A stretch of 29,022 nt of DNA from CAYFWT01 sp964346955 (GTDB lineage Bacteria; Patescibacteriota; Minisyncoccia; Portnoybacterales; UBA2143). The stretch's first letter is position 1. Each line of letters begins with the position of its first letter. Made by a program: the position numbers and the translations under genes. Below the pieces are notes generated by a model that was given only the letters and a program-made list of their open reading frames with translations, was not told where the DNA came from and did not search any database. Below, piece by piece: positions 20,108 to 28,102 of the stretch. The DNA is taken from positions 1 through 29,022 of the forward strand of contig CAYFWT010000013.1 of assembly GCA_964346955.1 (NCBI GenBank), given 5' to 3'.

Positions 20108-21190
20108 ATGTTTTTATTTGGTAAGAAGCCGAAGAGTCATTTAGGTATTGATATTGGCGCTTCGGCAGTTAAATTAGTTGAATTGGAAAAAGAAGGAGGA
20201 AGGCACAAGTTGATAAATTATGGAGTTTTCTTCTTGAAAGAATATCTAAAGCAGAAGGAGAAACAGGGAAAACAGGAGATAGGAGAGCAGGATAAAAAAG
20301 AGACTTTGCGGATTCCCGATGAGGAGATGGCCGAGATAATAAAAAAGACTATTGGAGAGGCTAAAATTAGAACTCGGGAAGCTTATCTTTCCGTTCCTGT
20401 TTATTCTAGCTTTTTGACTCTGATTGAGCTCCCGGCCATGCCCGAAAAAGAGATTGCTGCCGCTCTTCCTTTTGAGGCTAAAAAATACGTCCCTGTACCT
20501 ATTTCAGAAGTAGTTTTGGATTGGAGTGTTGTTGGGTTGCCAGATAAGCAAGCTACTCTTCAGATTTTACTTATTGCTGTCCCTAAGGAAGTTATTAGTT
20601 ATTATAACAAAATAATTAAATTAGTTGGTTTAAATCTCCGCAGTCTAGAAGAAGAAACATTTAGTTTAACCCGATCTCTAGTGGGAAATGATAAGAGTGC
20701 TCTTCTTTTGATTGACGCCGGAGCCCGCTCTATTAATATCAGCATCATTGACGAAGGCTATATTCGAGTTGCTCATAATTTGGAAATGGGCGGGACTAAA
20801 ATAATTAAAGCCGTTTCTCAGCAGATGGGTCTTAGTCCAGAAAAAGAAGAGGAATTAAAAAAGACTCTTTCTTCTGGTCAAATGATTGATAAGCAAGGTC
20901 CTGAACTAAAAGGAATAATCCATTCTATTTTAGGTAATATCACTATCGAAGTTAGAAAGATTATTGATTCGTATCAAGGTAAATATAATCGAAAAATTGA
21001 AAAATGTATTTTAATCGGTGGAGCTGTTCAAGCATTTGGCTTTGTTGAATATTTTATTAATAAGTTAAATATGGAGGTTTCTTTGGGCAATCCTTTTGCT
21101 CGAGTAATCTATCCTTCTCTACTTGAGCCGGCTCTAAAAGAATTAGGTTCTTCTTTAGCAGTAGCGGTTGGTTTGGCAATGAGAGAGTAA
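20108..21190 (+). CDS. pilM: Type IV pilus assembly protein PilM
   Basis: A 360-residue actin-like ATPase that sits on the cytoplasmic face of the pilus inner-membrane complex and binds the N-terminus of PilN. Seen: phosphate 1 motif HLGIDIGASAVKLVEL (residues about 11-26), YLSVPVYSSFLTLIELPAMP, ALPFEAKKYVPVPISEVVLDW (the classic PilM segment), phosphate 2 motif LLIDAGARSINISII (about 197-211) and the adenosine-side ILIGGAVQAFGFVEY (about 299-313). An insertion rich in lysine and glutamate (EYLKQKEKQGKQEIGEQDKK, about 45-64) is longer than in Thermus or Pseudomonas homologues. It is the first gene of the operon. A 134-base repeat-filled gap separates it from pilN. Confidence 0.94.
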   Translation: MFLFGKKPKSHLGIDIGASAVKLVELEKEGGRHKLINYGVFFLKEYLKQKEKQGKQEIGEQDKKETLRIPDEEMAEIIKKTIGEAKIRTREAYLSVPVYSSFLTLIELPAMPEKEIAAALPFEAKKYVPVPISEVVLDWSVVGLPDKQATLQILLIAVPKEVISYYNKIIKLVGLNLRSLEEETFSLTRSLVGNDKSALLLIDAGARSINISIIDEGYIRVAHNLEMGGTKIIKAVSQQMGLSPEKEEELKKTLSSGQMIDKQGPELKGIIHSILGNITIEVRKIIDSYQGKYNRKIEKCILIGGAVQAFGFVEYFINKLNMEVSLGNPFARVIYPSLLEPALKELGSSLAVAVGLAMRE

Positions 21191-21199
21191 ATAGATAGA

Positions 21200-21316
21200 T
21201 TACAAATCCCAAATCACAAATCACAATCCTTCGACTCGGTCGTCTAAAGCGACCTCACTCAGGAAATAATTTTATAGTGAGCTTGTCGAACTATTGTTTG
21301 TAATTTGGAATTTTAT
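21200..21316. repeat. Composite repeat element between pilM and pilN
   Basis: ACAAATCCCAAATCACAAAT tracts at the left (about 21200-21225) face TTTGTAATTTGGAATTTT at the right (21297-21314). Between them lie GGTCGTCTAAAGCGACC (21238-21254) and the 23-base repeat of 14077-14099 in inverted orientation (21271-21293). The whole gap is repeat and leaves no room for a regulatory region other than the element itself. Confidence 0.8.
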
Positions 21317-21324
21317 TTATTGAC

Positions 21325-21912
21325 GTGGATATCAAATTGATGCCCGAAAAATATAAGAGGAAGGAGGAGCTGGTTCCTGAATCAAAATTGTCACCAGCTA
21401 GTCTTTCTAAAAGGGTAGTGGCCAAGGCTAATCTTTGGCTGGCTTTATCTCTTATTTTGTTAATCATAGCTGTCTTGGCTACCTTTGGGTTCTGGGGCTA
21501 TAAGGATAATTTGATTAAAGAGAAAGGAAATTTAGAAGAAAAGATAAAGGAATTAGATAACCAAAGAGACCTAGATTTAGAAGCTAATTTTATAGAATTA
21601 AAAAAGGGTATTGAAAGTTTTAAGAATATTTTAAAGACTCACATTTATCCTTCTTATCTTTTTAAGATGCTAGAAGAATTAACTCTTCCTCAAGTTCGGT
21701 TTATTGAGTTTGGGGCTGATTTGTCTCAAGCCAAGATAACTTTAACAACCGAGACAGTTAATTATAACATTCTTGCTAAACAAATAGTTGCTTTTGAACA
21801 AGATTCCCGCATCGAGAAAGTAGAGCTTTCGGAAGTTAGTTTAGGGGATACTGGTGGGGTTGGTTCCGAATTAGAAATAGAATTAAATCCTGATTTTTTA
21901 CGTCCAGAATAA
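21325..21912 (+). CDS. pilN: Type IV pilus assembly protein PilN
   Basis: A 195-residue bitopic inner-membrane protein. The short cytoplasmic N-terminus has the PilN-type LMPEKYKRKEE segment (the INLLP-x-EY box that docks in PilM, here slightly divergent). One helix spans about residues 37-58, then a coiled-coil region (NLIKEKGNLEEKIKELDNQR) and a C-terminal alpha/beta domain follow. PilN pairs with PilO to form the periplasmic alignment ring. The start is the GTG at 21325; the ATG at 21340 would remove part of the PilM-binding box. No ribosome binding site is visible, as the upstream bases belong to a repeat. Identification rests on position and layout more than on conserved residues. Confidence 0.85.
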   Translation: MDIKLMPEKYKRKEELVPESKLSPASLSKRVVAKANLWLALSLILLIIAVLATFGFWGYKDNLIKEKGNLEEKIKELDNQRDLDLEANFIELKKGIESFKNILKTHIYPSYLFKMLEELTLPQVRFIEFGADLSQAKITLTTETVNYNILAKQIVAFEQDSRIEKVELSEVSLGDTGGVGSELEIELNPDFLRPE

Positions 21913-21934
21913 AAATAAGAGATAAAAATAAAAT

Positions 21935-22543
21935 ATGAATAAAAAAATCATTGTCAGTGTAGTTAGTTTGCTGATTAGCCTAGCTTTAATATCTATTTTT
22001 GTTTTCCCTCTTTGGTCTTCGGTGAGAACTTTGCGGCAAGAAGTAACTCAAAAGAGGCTAGACTTAGCCAAGGTTGAGGATCTTTTAAATAAAACTCAGC
22101 AACTTAAACAAGAACTTCAGGGAGTAGAGGAAGAATCTCAAAGAATTTTTTTCGCTTTGCCAAAGGAAAAAGATATCCCTAATTTATTAATTCAATTTGA
22201 GGCCTTAGCTTTAGCCAATGGCTTGTTACTTGAGTCAATAAGGTTTGGCCAACTAGACGGAGCAAAAGGAACTGCTAGCCAAGGAACATCGGAGCAATTT
22301 TCTCAAGATTCGCTCCAACCCCAAAAAAAGTTGGCCCTTCGCAGTTTGCCCGTAGATTTAATCATTAGTGGTTCTTATAGCGCTTTTAAAAAATATTTAG
22401 CTGATTTAGAAAAGGATGTTCGTTCTATGGATATTCATTCCATTAGTCTTGCTACTCCCAAAGAAGACGAAGAGGCTAGTATTTTAGCGCCTTCGTTGGG
22501 CATTTTTGAATTTAATTTAGGATTAGTCGTTTACTACCAATAA
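21935..22543 (+). CDS. pilO: Type IV pilus assembly protein PilO
   Basis: A 202-residue bitopic membrane protein: a hydrophobic helix at about residues 5-25, a coiled coil (LRQEVTQKRLDLAKVEDLLN, about 31-50, continuing to residue 68), and a ferredoxin-like C-terminal domain containing LPKEKDIPNLLIQFEALA and LPVDLIISGSYSAFKKYLADLE. The last two segments are characteristic of PilO. A serine- and glutamine-rich loop (SQGTSEQFSQDSLQPQKK, about 115-132) interrupts the domain and is probably exposed. It follows pilN after 22 bases and is itself followed by a 94-base repeat tract. Confidence 0.9.
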   Translation: MNKKIIVSVVSLLISLALISIFVFPLWSSVRTLRQEVTQKRLDLAKVEDLLNKTQQLKQELQGVEEESQRIFFALPKEKDIPNLLIQFEALALANGLLLESIRFGQLDGAKGTASQGTSEQFSQDSLQPQKKLALRSLPVDLIISGSYSAFKKYLADLEKDVRSMDIHSISLATPKEDEEASILAPSLGIFEFNLGLVVYYQ

Positions 22544-22547
22544 TTAG

Positions 22548-22650
22548 GAAATCACAAACCACAAACCACAAATCACAAAACACAAACAGTTTGTAATTTG
22601 GAAATTGGAATTTGTTTGTAATTTGGTGCTTGTGATTTGGAATTTTATTT
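22548..22650. repeat. AT-rich inverted tract between pilO and the PilP-position gene
   Basis: The left half consists of AATCACAAACCACAAACCAC units (about 22550-22588), the right half of TTTGTAATTTGGAAATTGG units (about 22590-22645). The two halves are complementary in register over many bases, so the tract can form a long AT-rich hairpin. It has the same unit as the coding copy in valS. Confidence 0.8.
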
Positions 22651-22654
22651 TACC

Positions 22655-22984
22655 GTGGCCTTTAGGCTCCGCTCTAAAGAATCCATACTTTTTCCTCAAG
22701 AAAGGAAACAGCAGAAGCTAATGATAGCTTTGGCAGGGTTAATTTTAACAACTTTTGCTATTTTGTATTTTGGGTTTTTTCGCTCACCCGCGCCTCCGGG
22801 CCCGTCTGATGGCGAACCAGGCCCCTCTGAAAGGCCTACGGTTAGGCCGGAAGAAGTGATTAAAAAAATCGAGTTTGATATTAGTTTCTTAAAAGAGCCT
22901 GACTTCCGAGCTTTAAAAATTTACGGAGAATGGCCTATTGAGATAGAAGAGAAAGGCCGAAAGAACCCATTTTCACCATATTAA
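22655..22984 (+). CDS. Small bitopic membrane protein in the PilP position
   Basis: A 109-residue product: a basic N-terminus (MAFRLRSKESILFPQERKQQK), one helix (about residues 24-42), a proline- and glycine-rich linker (SPAPPGPSDGEPGPSERP) and a short C-terminal domain ending WPIEIEEKGRKNPFSPY. PilP lipoproteins also end with a GRxNPF-type segment, and the position after pilO is that of pilP, but there is no lipobox and the protein is shorter. I read it as a functional stand-in or a lineage-specific component. The start is placed at GTG 22655; a TTG at 22637 falls inside the repeat. The linker DNA is GC-rich and has a small hairpin, GGCCTACGGTTAGGCC (22833-22848). Confidence 0.7.
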   Translation: MAFRLRSKESILFPQERKQQKLMIALAGLILTTFAILYFGFFRSPAPPGPSDGEPGPSERPTVRPEEVIKKIEFDISFLKEPDFRALKIYGEWPIEIEEKGRKNPFSPY

Positions 22985-23059
22985 AATTAGTAAGCAACAA
23001 GCAATATTTAATTTATTAATTAATCTGTTTTTGTTTAATATTCTTTGTTTGTTGTCACG

Positions 23060-24688
23060 ATGGCTAATCAAAATGACAATCTGAAAGAAGTAGAGACAGT
23101 TAAAGCTAAAGCTAGGGCGTTGAAAGTTCCTTTTATGGATTTAACCGGCAGAGAAGTTCCGGTTGAAGTTTTGAAAGAAATTTCTGAAGAAGCAGCTGCT
23201 TTTTATAAATTTATTCCCTTATCCAGACATGAGAATATTCTTGAAGTGGGAATGGTTAATCCTGATAACCTTAAAGCAAAGGAGGCTTTAAGGTTTATTA
23301 CTCGCCGCAGTGGATTGGAAGCAAAGATATTTCTTGTTACCCCGACTGACTTTAAAAACATCTTGAAGCAATATCGAACTCTTCGAATCGAAGTGCAAAA
23401 GGCACTCAAAGAGCTGGAGAAAGAATTGAAGCCAAAGAAAGGAAAGGTGCCGGTTGCGGAGAGAGCCAAGGAGCTAGCCGAGAAAATTGTCGCTGAAGCA
23501 CCGATAACTAAAATAGTGGCAGTTATTTTAAGGCATGCTACCGAAGGTCGAGCTTCTGATATCCATATCGAAGCGATTGAAGAGAAAGTAAAAGTTCGTT
23601 TTAGAGTTGACGGAGTCCTTTATACCAGTCTTTTCTTGCCCAAAGAAGTTCATTCGGCGATTATTTCCCGGATTAAAATACTTTCTAATTTAAAGATTGA
23701 TGAGACGAGGATACCACAAGATGGCCGATTTAATACTTTTATTGCTGGAAAGAAGATTGATTTTCGGGTCTCTACTTTGCCAACGGCCGGCGGAGAAAAG
23801 GCAGCTTTAAGGGTGCTGGACCCAACGATTGGCTTAAGAAGTTTCGCTGAGCTAGGTCTCCAAGGATACAATCTCGAACTTTTAGAGACGTCTATTCAAC
23901 AGCCATTTGGCATGATTCTGATTACTGGGCCAACTGGTTCTGGTAAAACCACTACTCTTTATGCTATTTTGAATAAATTGAATCAAGAGGGGGTTAATAT
24001 TATCAGTCTAGAGGACCCGGTGGAGTATTACATTGAGGGGATTAACCAATCTCAAATTAGGCCAGAGATAGGTTATAACTTCGCTTCTGGCTTGCGGCAT
24101 ATTCTTAGGCAAGATCCTGATATTATTATGGTTGGTGAGATTAGAGATGAGGAAACAGCCGGCTTAGCTATTCACGCTGCCTTGACTGGTCACATTCTTC
24201 TTTCTACTTTGCATACTAATAATGCTATTGGAGTTATCCCTCGTTTAGTCGATATGGGCATCGGTGCATTCCTCTTGCCCACTTCCCTAAATCTAGCTAT
24301 TGCTCAACGTTTGACCAGACGACTCTGTGAGCATTGTAAAAAAGAAGTAACTGCTCCTTCTCAAGCGAGCGAAATAATTGAGGAAGAGTTAGCTGAATTA
24401 AGCCCGGCCCGAAAGAAAGAATTCCCTTGGCGAAAACCATTTAAAGTTTATCGAGCTACCGGATGTAAATTTTGTGGAGGAAAAGGAACTAAAGGTCGAA
24501 TTGCTCTTTTTGAGATGATCACGATGACCCCTCAATTAGAGCTAATTATTAACGAAGGCCCAACCGAGGCAAAGATAAAGGAGGAAGCTCAGCGCCAAGG
24601 GATGATTACTATGAAACAGGATGGCGCCTCAAAAGTTCTTCAGGGCCTTATCTCTTTCGAGGAAATGCTTAAGGTAGTTGAGGAGTAA
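23060..24688 (+). CDS. pilB: Type IV pilus extension ATPase PilB
   Basis: A 542-residue GspE/PilB hexameric motor that powers pilus assembly. The N-terminal MshEN/T2SSE_N domain is at residues about 10-130 (VPFMDLTGREVPVEVLKEIS; FYKFIPLSR). A central domain with ASDIHIEAIEEKVKVRFRVDG follows. Then come Walker A GPTGSGKTTTLYA (about 290), the Asp box ISLEDPVEYYIEGINQ, Walker B IMVGEIRDEETAG (about 356), and the His box LSTLHTNNA. The zinc-binding cysteines are CEHC (about 423) and CKFC (about 469), as in true PilB. The length is close to that of typical PilB proteins, which run to about 570 residues. The ATG at 23060 is used; the TTG at 23045 would add only a few residues. Confidence 0.97.
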   Translation: MANQNDNLKEVETVKAKARALKVPFMDLTGREVPVEVLKEISEEAAAFYKFIPLSRHENILEVGMVNPDNLKAKEALRFITRRSGLEAKIFLVTPTDFKNILKQYRTLRIEVQKALKELEKELKPKKGKVPVAERAKELAEKIVAEAPITKIVAVILRHATEGRASDIHIEAIEEKVKVRFRVDGVLYTSLFLPKEVHSAIISRIKILSNLKIDETRIPQDGRFNTFIAGKKIDFRVSTLPTAGGEKAALRVLDPTIGLRSFAELGLQGYNLELLETSIQQPFGMILITGPTGSGKTTTLYAILNKLNQEGVNIISLEDPVEYYIEGINQSQIRPEIGYNFASGLRHILRQDPDIIMVGEIRDEETAGLAIHAALTGHILLSTLHTNNAIGVIPRLVDMGIGAFLLPTSLNLAIAQRLTRRLCEHCKKEVTAPSQASEIIEEELAELSPARKKEFPWRKPFKVYRATGCKFCGGKGTKGRIALFEMITMTPQLELIINEGPTEAKIKEEAQRQGMITMKQDGASKVLQGLISFEEMLKVVEE

Positions 24689-24706
24689 TGAAAAGCGAGC
24701 AACGGA

Positions 24707-25159
24707 ATGAATATTCGACAGTCAGCAATAAAAAAGAGCGGCGGTTTTACCTTAATTGAACTTTTGGTGGTGGTCTTTATAGTTGCCCTCTTAGCTGTGC
24801 TAATTTTGATTAATATTAGCGCCATCAGAACTAAGAGTAGAGATTCTCGTCGGGTGGCTGATATTAAATCTATTCAAGAGGGATTGGCTATGTATCATAA
24901 TAATCATCAGGAATATCCAGACTCTGGCGGAGCTCCCATTGAGATTAATGGTAGCAGCGATGCTCTTTCCCAGGCCTTAATTAACGAAGATGTAATGCGA
25001 GGGGTGCCCACCGATCCTCTGAATAATACTGTAGGAGGAGTGCCCTATAAATATTTTTATGAGTCACTTGATAGTGAGAGAGACTATCAGTTAGAATATT
25101 ATTTAGAGACAGATTCAATTCTCGGCAAATCTCAGGGGCTAAATATAGCCACTCCATAA
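24707..25159 (+). CDS. Type IV pilin-like protein (minor pilin or pseudopilin)
   Basis: A 150-residue class III signal protein. The leader MNIRQSAIKKSGG is followed by the prepilin peptidase site G-FTLIELLVVVFIVALLAVL, with the invariant Glu5. The helix continues into IRTKSRDSRRVADIKSIQEGLAMYHNN, which resembles GspG-type pseudopilins. The globular part is small, contains no cysteine and has the HQEYPDSGGAP segment. It would be cleaved by the PilD encoded further on. It lies between pilB and the receiver gene, with a 14-base gap to the latter, and lacks the strong ribosome binding site of the second pilin gene, so it is more likely a minor component. Confidence 0.92.
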   Translation: MNIRQSAIKKSGGFTLIELLVVVFIVALLAVLILINISAIRTKSRDSRRVADIKSIQEGLAMYHNNHQEYPDSGGAPIEINGSSDALSQALINEDVMRGVPTDPLNNTVGGVPYKYFYESLDSERDYQLEYYLETDSILGKSQGLNIATP

Positions 25160-25173
25160 TAATAAATAATAAG

Positions 25174-25563
25174 ATGAAAAAGATATTAATTATTGAAGAT
25201 GATCCCTTTCTCAATGAAGTCTACGCCGCTAAGTTTAGCCAGAGTGGTTTTCAGACAGAAGTGGCTCTTGATGGCAAAAAAGGTATGGAGAAAATCAAAG
25301 CCGATAAGCCTGATTTGATTATTTTAGACATTGTTTTGCCTAAAATGGATGGTTTTGAATTATTAAAGAAAGTTAAAGAAGACTCAAAATTAAAAGAGAT
25401 TCCAATTGTTCTTTTAACTAATCTTGGTCAAAAAAATGAAGTAGAGAAGGGCTTAGCCTTGGGGGCTGATGACTATATTATTAAGGCTCATTTTACACCA
25501 ACAGCTATTGTTGCTAAAGTGAAAGAGATATTAAATCAAAAAAGAGCGAATAATAAACAATGA
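25174..25563 (+). CDS. Single-domain response regulator (CheY-like receiver)
   Basis: A 129-residue stand-alone receiver domain. All phosphorylation-site residues are present: D9 and D10 in LIIEDDPFL (Mg binding), D52 in IILDIVLPKMDG (phospho-acceptor), T82 in VLLTNLG and K104 in YIIKAHF. There is no output domain. Known: such receivers act by protein contact, as CheY at the flagellar switch and PilG/PilH in twitching motility. Inference: it regulates PilT or PilB, since its TGA overlaps the pilT start codon (ATGA), coupling their translation. No histidine kinase gene is in the window. Confidence 0.95.
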   Translation: MKKILIIEDDPFLNEVYAAKFSQSGFQTEVALDGKKGMEKIKADKPDLIILDIVLPKMDGFELLKKVKEDSKLKEIPIVLLTNLGQKNEVEKGLALGADDYIIKAHFTPTAIVAKVKEILNQKRANNKQ

Positions 25564-26636
25564 ATACTGGACAATATAAAAAACAATTTGAAGAGATTCT
25601 AGACCTGGCTATAGAAAGGGGGGCGACTGATGTTCATCTTTCGGCTGGTCGGCCGCCAATTATTCGAATTAGTAGCCAATTGACTCCTTTAGCTAAAAGA
25701 CCAGTCTTAACTCCTCAAGATACCCAAGAATTAGGTTTTGCTCTTTTATCCGAGGAGCGAAAAGAACAATTCCTTAAACAAAAGGACATTGATTTATCTT
25801 TCACCTATAAAGATAAAGCTCGTTTCAGAGTAAATGTTTACCAGCAGGTGGGACGAATTAGTGTAGCTTTGCGTTTAATTCCAACTAAAATTAGAACTAT
25901 TGAAGAATTGCATTTGCCAGCTGTTTGCCACCAATTTGCCAGAGCGCCTCAAGGATTTTTTTTAGTGGTTGGTCCTTCTGGTCAGGGAAAGTCTACTGCT
26001 TTGGCCGCTTTAATTGATGAAATAAATCATACTCGTTATGACCATGTTATTACTATTGAGGACCCCATAGAATATCTGTTCGTTCAAGATAAATGTATTA
26101 TCGATCAAAGAGAAATAGGCGAGGATGTTTTGACCTTCCATCGAGGTTTGCGAGAGGTTTTCCGTCAGGACCCAGATGTGATTATGATTGGCGAGATGCG
26201 CGACCCGGAGACTATTAGTAGCGCGGTGACGGCGGCCGAGACTGGTCATTTAGTTTTAACTACCCTTCACACTAATACGGCCGCTCAGACTATTGATCGA
26301 ATTATCGATACTTTCCCTCCTCACCAGCAGAATCAGATTCGGATGCAGTTAGCAGCCACTATTTTAGGGATTCTTTCTCGTCGGTTAATCCCTTGCTTAA
26401 AAGGAGAGGTGATTAATGCAGTGGAGTTGATGATGGCCAATTCAGCTATTAGAAATTTAATTCGGGAAGGAAAAACCCACCAGATAGATATGATTATTGA
26501 AACCAGTTCAGGGGAAGGAATGATTTCTTTAAATCGTTCTTTAGCTAATTTAGTTACTCAAAAGTTAATTTCTTTAGAGAATGCCCAACGCCATTCGACT
26601 GATATTTCAGAACTGAGAATGTTACTTAAGAAATAA
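25560..26636 (+). CDS. pilT: Type IV pilus retraction ATPase PilT
   Basis: A 358-residue motor, the standard PilT length. Seen: the N-terminal PAS-like part with ERGATDVHLSAGRPPIIRIS; Walker A GPSGQGKSTALAA (residues 138-150; the family usually has GPTGSGKST, so a Gln replaces the first Ser); Asp box ITIEDPIEYLF; Walker B DVIMIGEMRDPETIS (about 205-219); His box LTTLHTNTAAQTIDRII; and C-terminal GEVINAVELMMANSAIRNLIREGKTHQ, equivalent to the AIRNLIRE signature of PilT proteins, which supports a retraction role. It overlaps the receiver gene by four bases. A palindromic element fills the gap to pilC. Confidence 0.95.
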   Translation: MNTGQYKKQFEEILDLAIERGATDVHLSAGRPPIIRISSQLTPLAKRPVLTPQDTQELGFALLSEERKEQFLKQKDIDLSFTYKDKARFRVNVYQQVGRISVALRLIPTKIRTIEELHLPAVCHQFARAPQGFFLVVGPSGQGKSTALAALIDEINHTRYDHVITIEDPIEYLFVQDKCIIDQREIGEDVLTFHRGLREVFRQDPDVIMIGEMRDPETISSAVTAAETGHLVLTTLHTNTAAQTIDRIIDTFPPHQQNQIRMQLAATILGILSRRLIPCLKGEVINAVELMMANSAIRNLIREGKTHQIDMIIETSSGEGMISLNRSLANLVTQKLISLENAQRHSTDISELRMLLKK

Positions 26637-26654
26637 AGGGCTTGGCCTAAAAAT

Positions 26655-26776
26655 GACAGCAAGGCTGTCATCCTGAGGGCGAAGCCCGAAGGATCCCGTT
26701 CTATAACCACGAGATCCTTCGCTAATGCTCAGGATGACAATTTTGTTGCCAAATCAAAGATTTGGACAAAATTGTC
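26655..26776. repeat. Nested palindromic element between pilT and pilC
   Basis: Three hairpins stand side by side: GACAGC/GCTGTC (26655-26669); the pair TGTCATCCTGAG (26666-26677) and CTCAGGATGACA (26728-26739), with GAAGGATC (26688-26695) and GATCCTTC (26713-26720) nested inside; and GACAATTTTGT (26736-26746) plus CCAAATC with GATTTGG plus ACAAAATTGTC (26759-26776). The second is the widespread TGTCATCCTGAG...GAAGGATC type of dispersed repeat. The third ends eight bases before the pilC start. Confidence 0.88.
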
Positions 26777-26783
26777 AATTGGC

Positions 26784-27989
26784 ATGCAATATAGTTATTT
26801 AGCCCGAACTCGTAAAGGAGAGATTCAAACTGGGACTGTCGAAGCTCCTAATCAATCAATGGCTCTTCAGATTCTGCAAGGTCGTAATTTGATAGTGATT
26901 AAGCTGGCTGCCATTGAGAAGGCGTCTCTTTTAAGTAGAAAGATTAAAATCTTTGAGCGGGTCAAACGCAAAGAGCTTTTTATCTTTTTTCGGCAGCTAG
27001 CTACTTTAGTAGAAGCCGACGTACCCTTAGTCCAGTCTTTAAGGTCTCTCGCCCAACAGGTGGAGGGTGGTTATTTTGGGGGGATTATTTGGGCAGTAGC
27101 TGATGATGTAGATGGGGGGGCACTTTTTTCTAAGGCCCTAGCTAGGTATCCTAAAATATTTTCTGAGTTTTGTGTAAATTTAATTAAATCAGGAGAGGTT
27201 TCTGGTCAACTTCAGGAAAGTCTAACTTATTTAGCCGACCACCTAGAGAAAGAGTATTCTATTATTTCCAGAGTCCGCCGGGCGATGATGTATCCAGCTT
27301 TTATTTTTATCACTTTTGCTATTGTTGGTATTTTAGTCATGGTCATGGTCATGCCTGGTTTGGCCTCTATATTAGAAGAGGCGGGTCAGGAATTGCCTTT
27401 GCCGACCCGAGTTCTTATCACGGTTAGCGAATTTATTAGAAGTCGAGGCTGGCTTCTTCTCATTGCCTTAATTATTTTAAGCATAGTCTTTTGGCGATAT
27501 TTAAACACAGAGATGGGTAGAGGCCAGTGGGACAGACTTAAATTAAAGTTACCTATTTTGGGAAATATTTTTCAAAAAACTTGTTTAGCTCGTTTAGCTG
27601 ATAGTTTGAATGCCTTAATTAAGGGCGGTGTTTCGATTATTCAAAGTTTAACTGTCGCCGGTCGGGTTATTGGCAATACTGTTTATCGAGATATTATTTT
27701 CCAAACCAGAGATGAAGTAAAAGTAGGTAAAAGCATTAGCTCTTCTTTAGAAAGATATGAGGAATTCCCACCTTTATTTTGCCAGATGATTAAAACCGGG
27801 GAACGGACAGGTAAATTAGATACTATTTTAGAAAAGTTGAGTATTTTTTATAATAGAGAAGTAGAGAATATCGTTGAGAATCTAAGTCAGTTAATCGAGC
27901 CTATCCTGATTGTTTGTTTAGGGATAGCGGTAAGTATTTTAGTTTTCGCTGTTTATATGCCTATTTATAATTTGGCTGGGAGTCTCTAG
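26784..27989 (+). CDS. pilC: Type IV pilus inner-membrane platform protein PilC
   Basis: A 401-residue polytopic protein of the GspF/PilC family, onto which PilB and PilT act. It has two repeated GspF domains (about residues 60-190 and 265-390), recognisable by FFRQLATLVEADVPLVQSLRSLA and LARLADSLNALIKGGVSIIQSL, and by the paired LIKSGEVSGQL and MIKTGERTGKLD. Three long hydrophobic segments lie at about 165-195, 212-237 and 370-397. The N-terminus (YSYLARTRKGEIQTGTVEAPN) is the usual PilC beginning, which supports the ATG at 26784 over a TTG at 26772. The upstream bases belong to a palindromic element and supply no ribosome binding site. Confidence 0.95.
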   Translation: MQYSYLARTRKGEIQTGTVEAPNQSMALQILQGRNLIVIKLAAIEKASLLSRKIKIFERVKRKELFIFFRQLATLVEADVPLVQSLRSLAQQVEGGYFGGIIWAVADDVDGGALFSKALARYPKIFSEFCVNLIKSGEVSGQLQESLTYLADHLEKEYSIISRVRRAMMYPAFIFITFAIVGILVMVMVMPGLASILEEAGQELPLPTRVLITVSEFIRSRGWLLLIALIILSIVFWRYLNTEMGRGQWDRLKLKLPILGNIFQKTCLARLADSLNALIKGGVSIIQSLTVAGRVIGNTVYRDIIFQTRDEVKVGKSISSSLERYEEFPPLFCQMIKTGERTGKLDTILEKLSIFYNREVENIVENLSQLIEPILIVCLGIAVSILVFAVYMPIYNLAGSL

Positions 27990-28004
27990 TTATTAAGACT
28001 CCAG
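27976..28004 (+). promoter_or_regulatory. Hairpin at the pilC stop codon
   Basis: CTGGGAGTCT (27976-27985) can pair with AGACTCCAG (27996-28004) with one bulged G. The stem-loop contains the pilC stop codon and has no T-run, so it may be a processing or attenuation site between pilC and the major pilin gene. Confidence 0.4.
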
Positions 28005-28086
28005 AATCAGGGATAGTCTCTTTTCCTAAAAAGGACTTTCTCTGGCAAAGGTCGAAAGTTAAAAAAATAAAATCTATCCACCAATG

Positions 28087-28096
28087 AAAGGAGGTG
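28087..28096 (+). promoter_or_regulatory. Consensus ribosome binding site of the major pilin gene
   Basis: AAAGGAGGTG ends six bases before the ATG at 28103. It is a perfect anti-16S match and the only one in the pilus operon, as expected for the most abundant product. It decides the start in favour of ATG 28103 over the in-frame GTG at 28094, which lies inside the site. Confidence 0.88.
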
Positions 28097-28102
28097 AAAA
28101 AG

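Noticed and set aside
22548..22650. Short regular repeats looked at as a CRISPR array
   Set aside because: Units are 7-10 bases, no unique spacers of constant length, no cas genes, and similar tracts lie inside coding genes.
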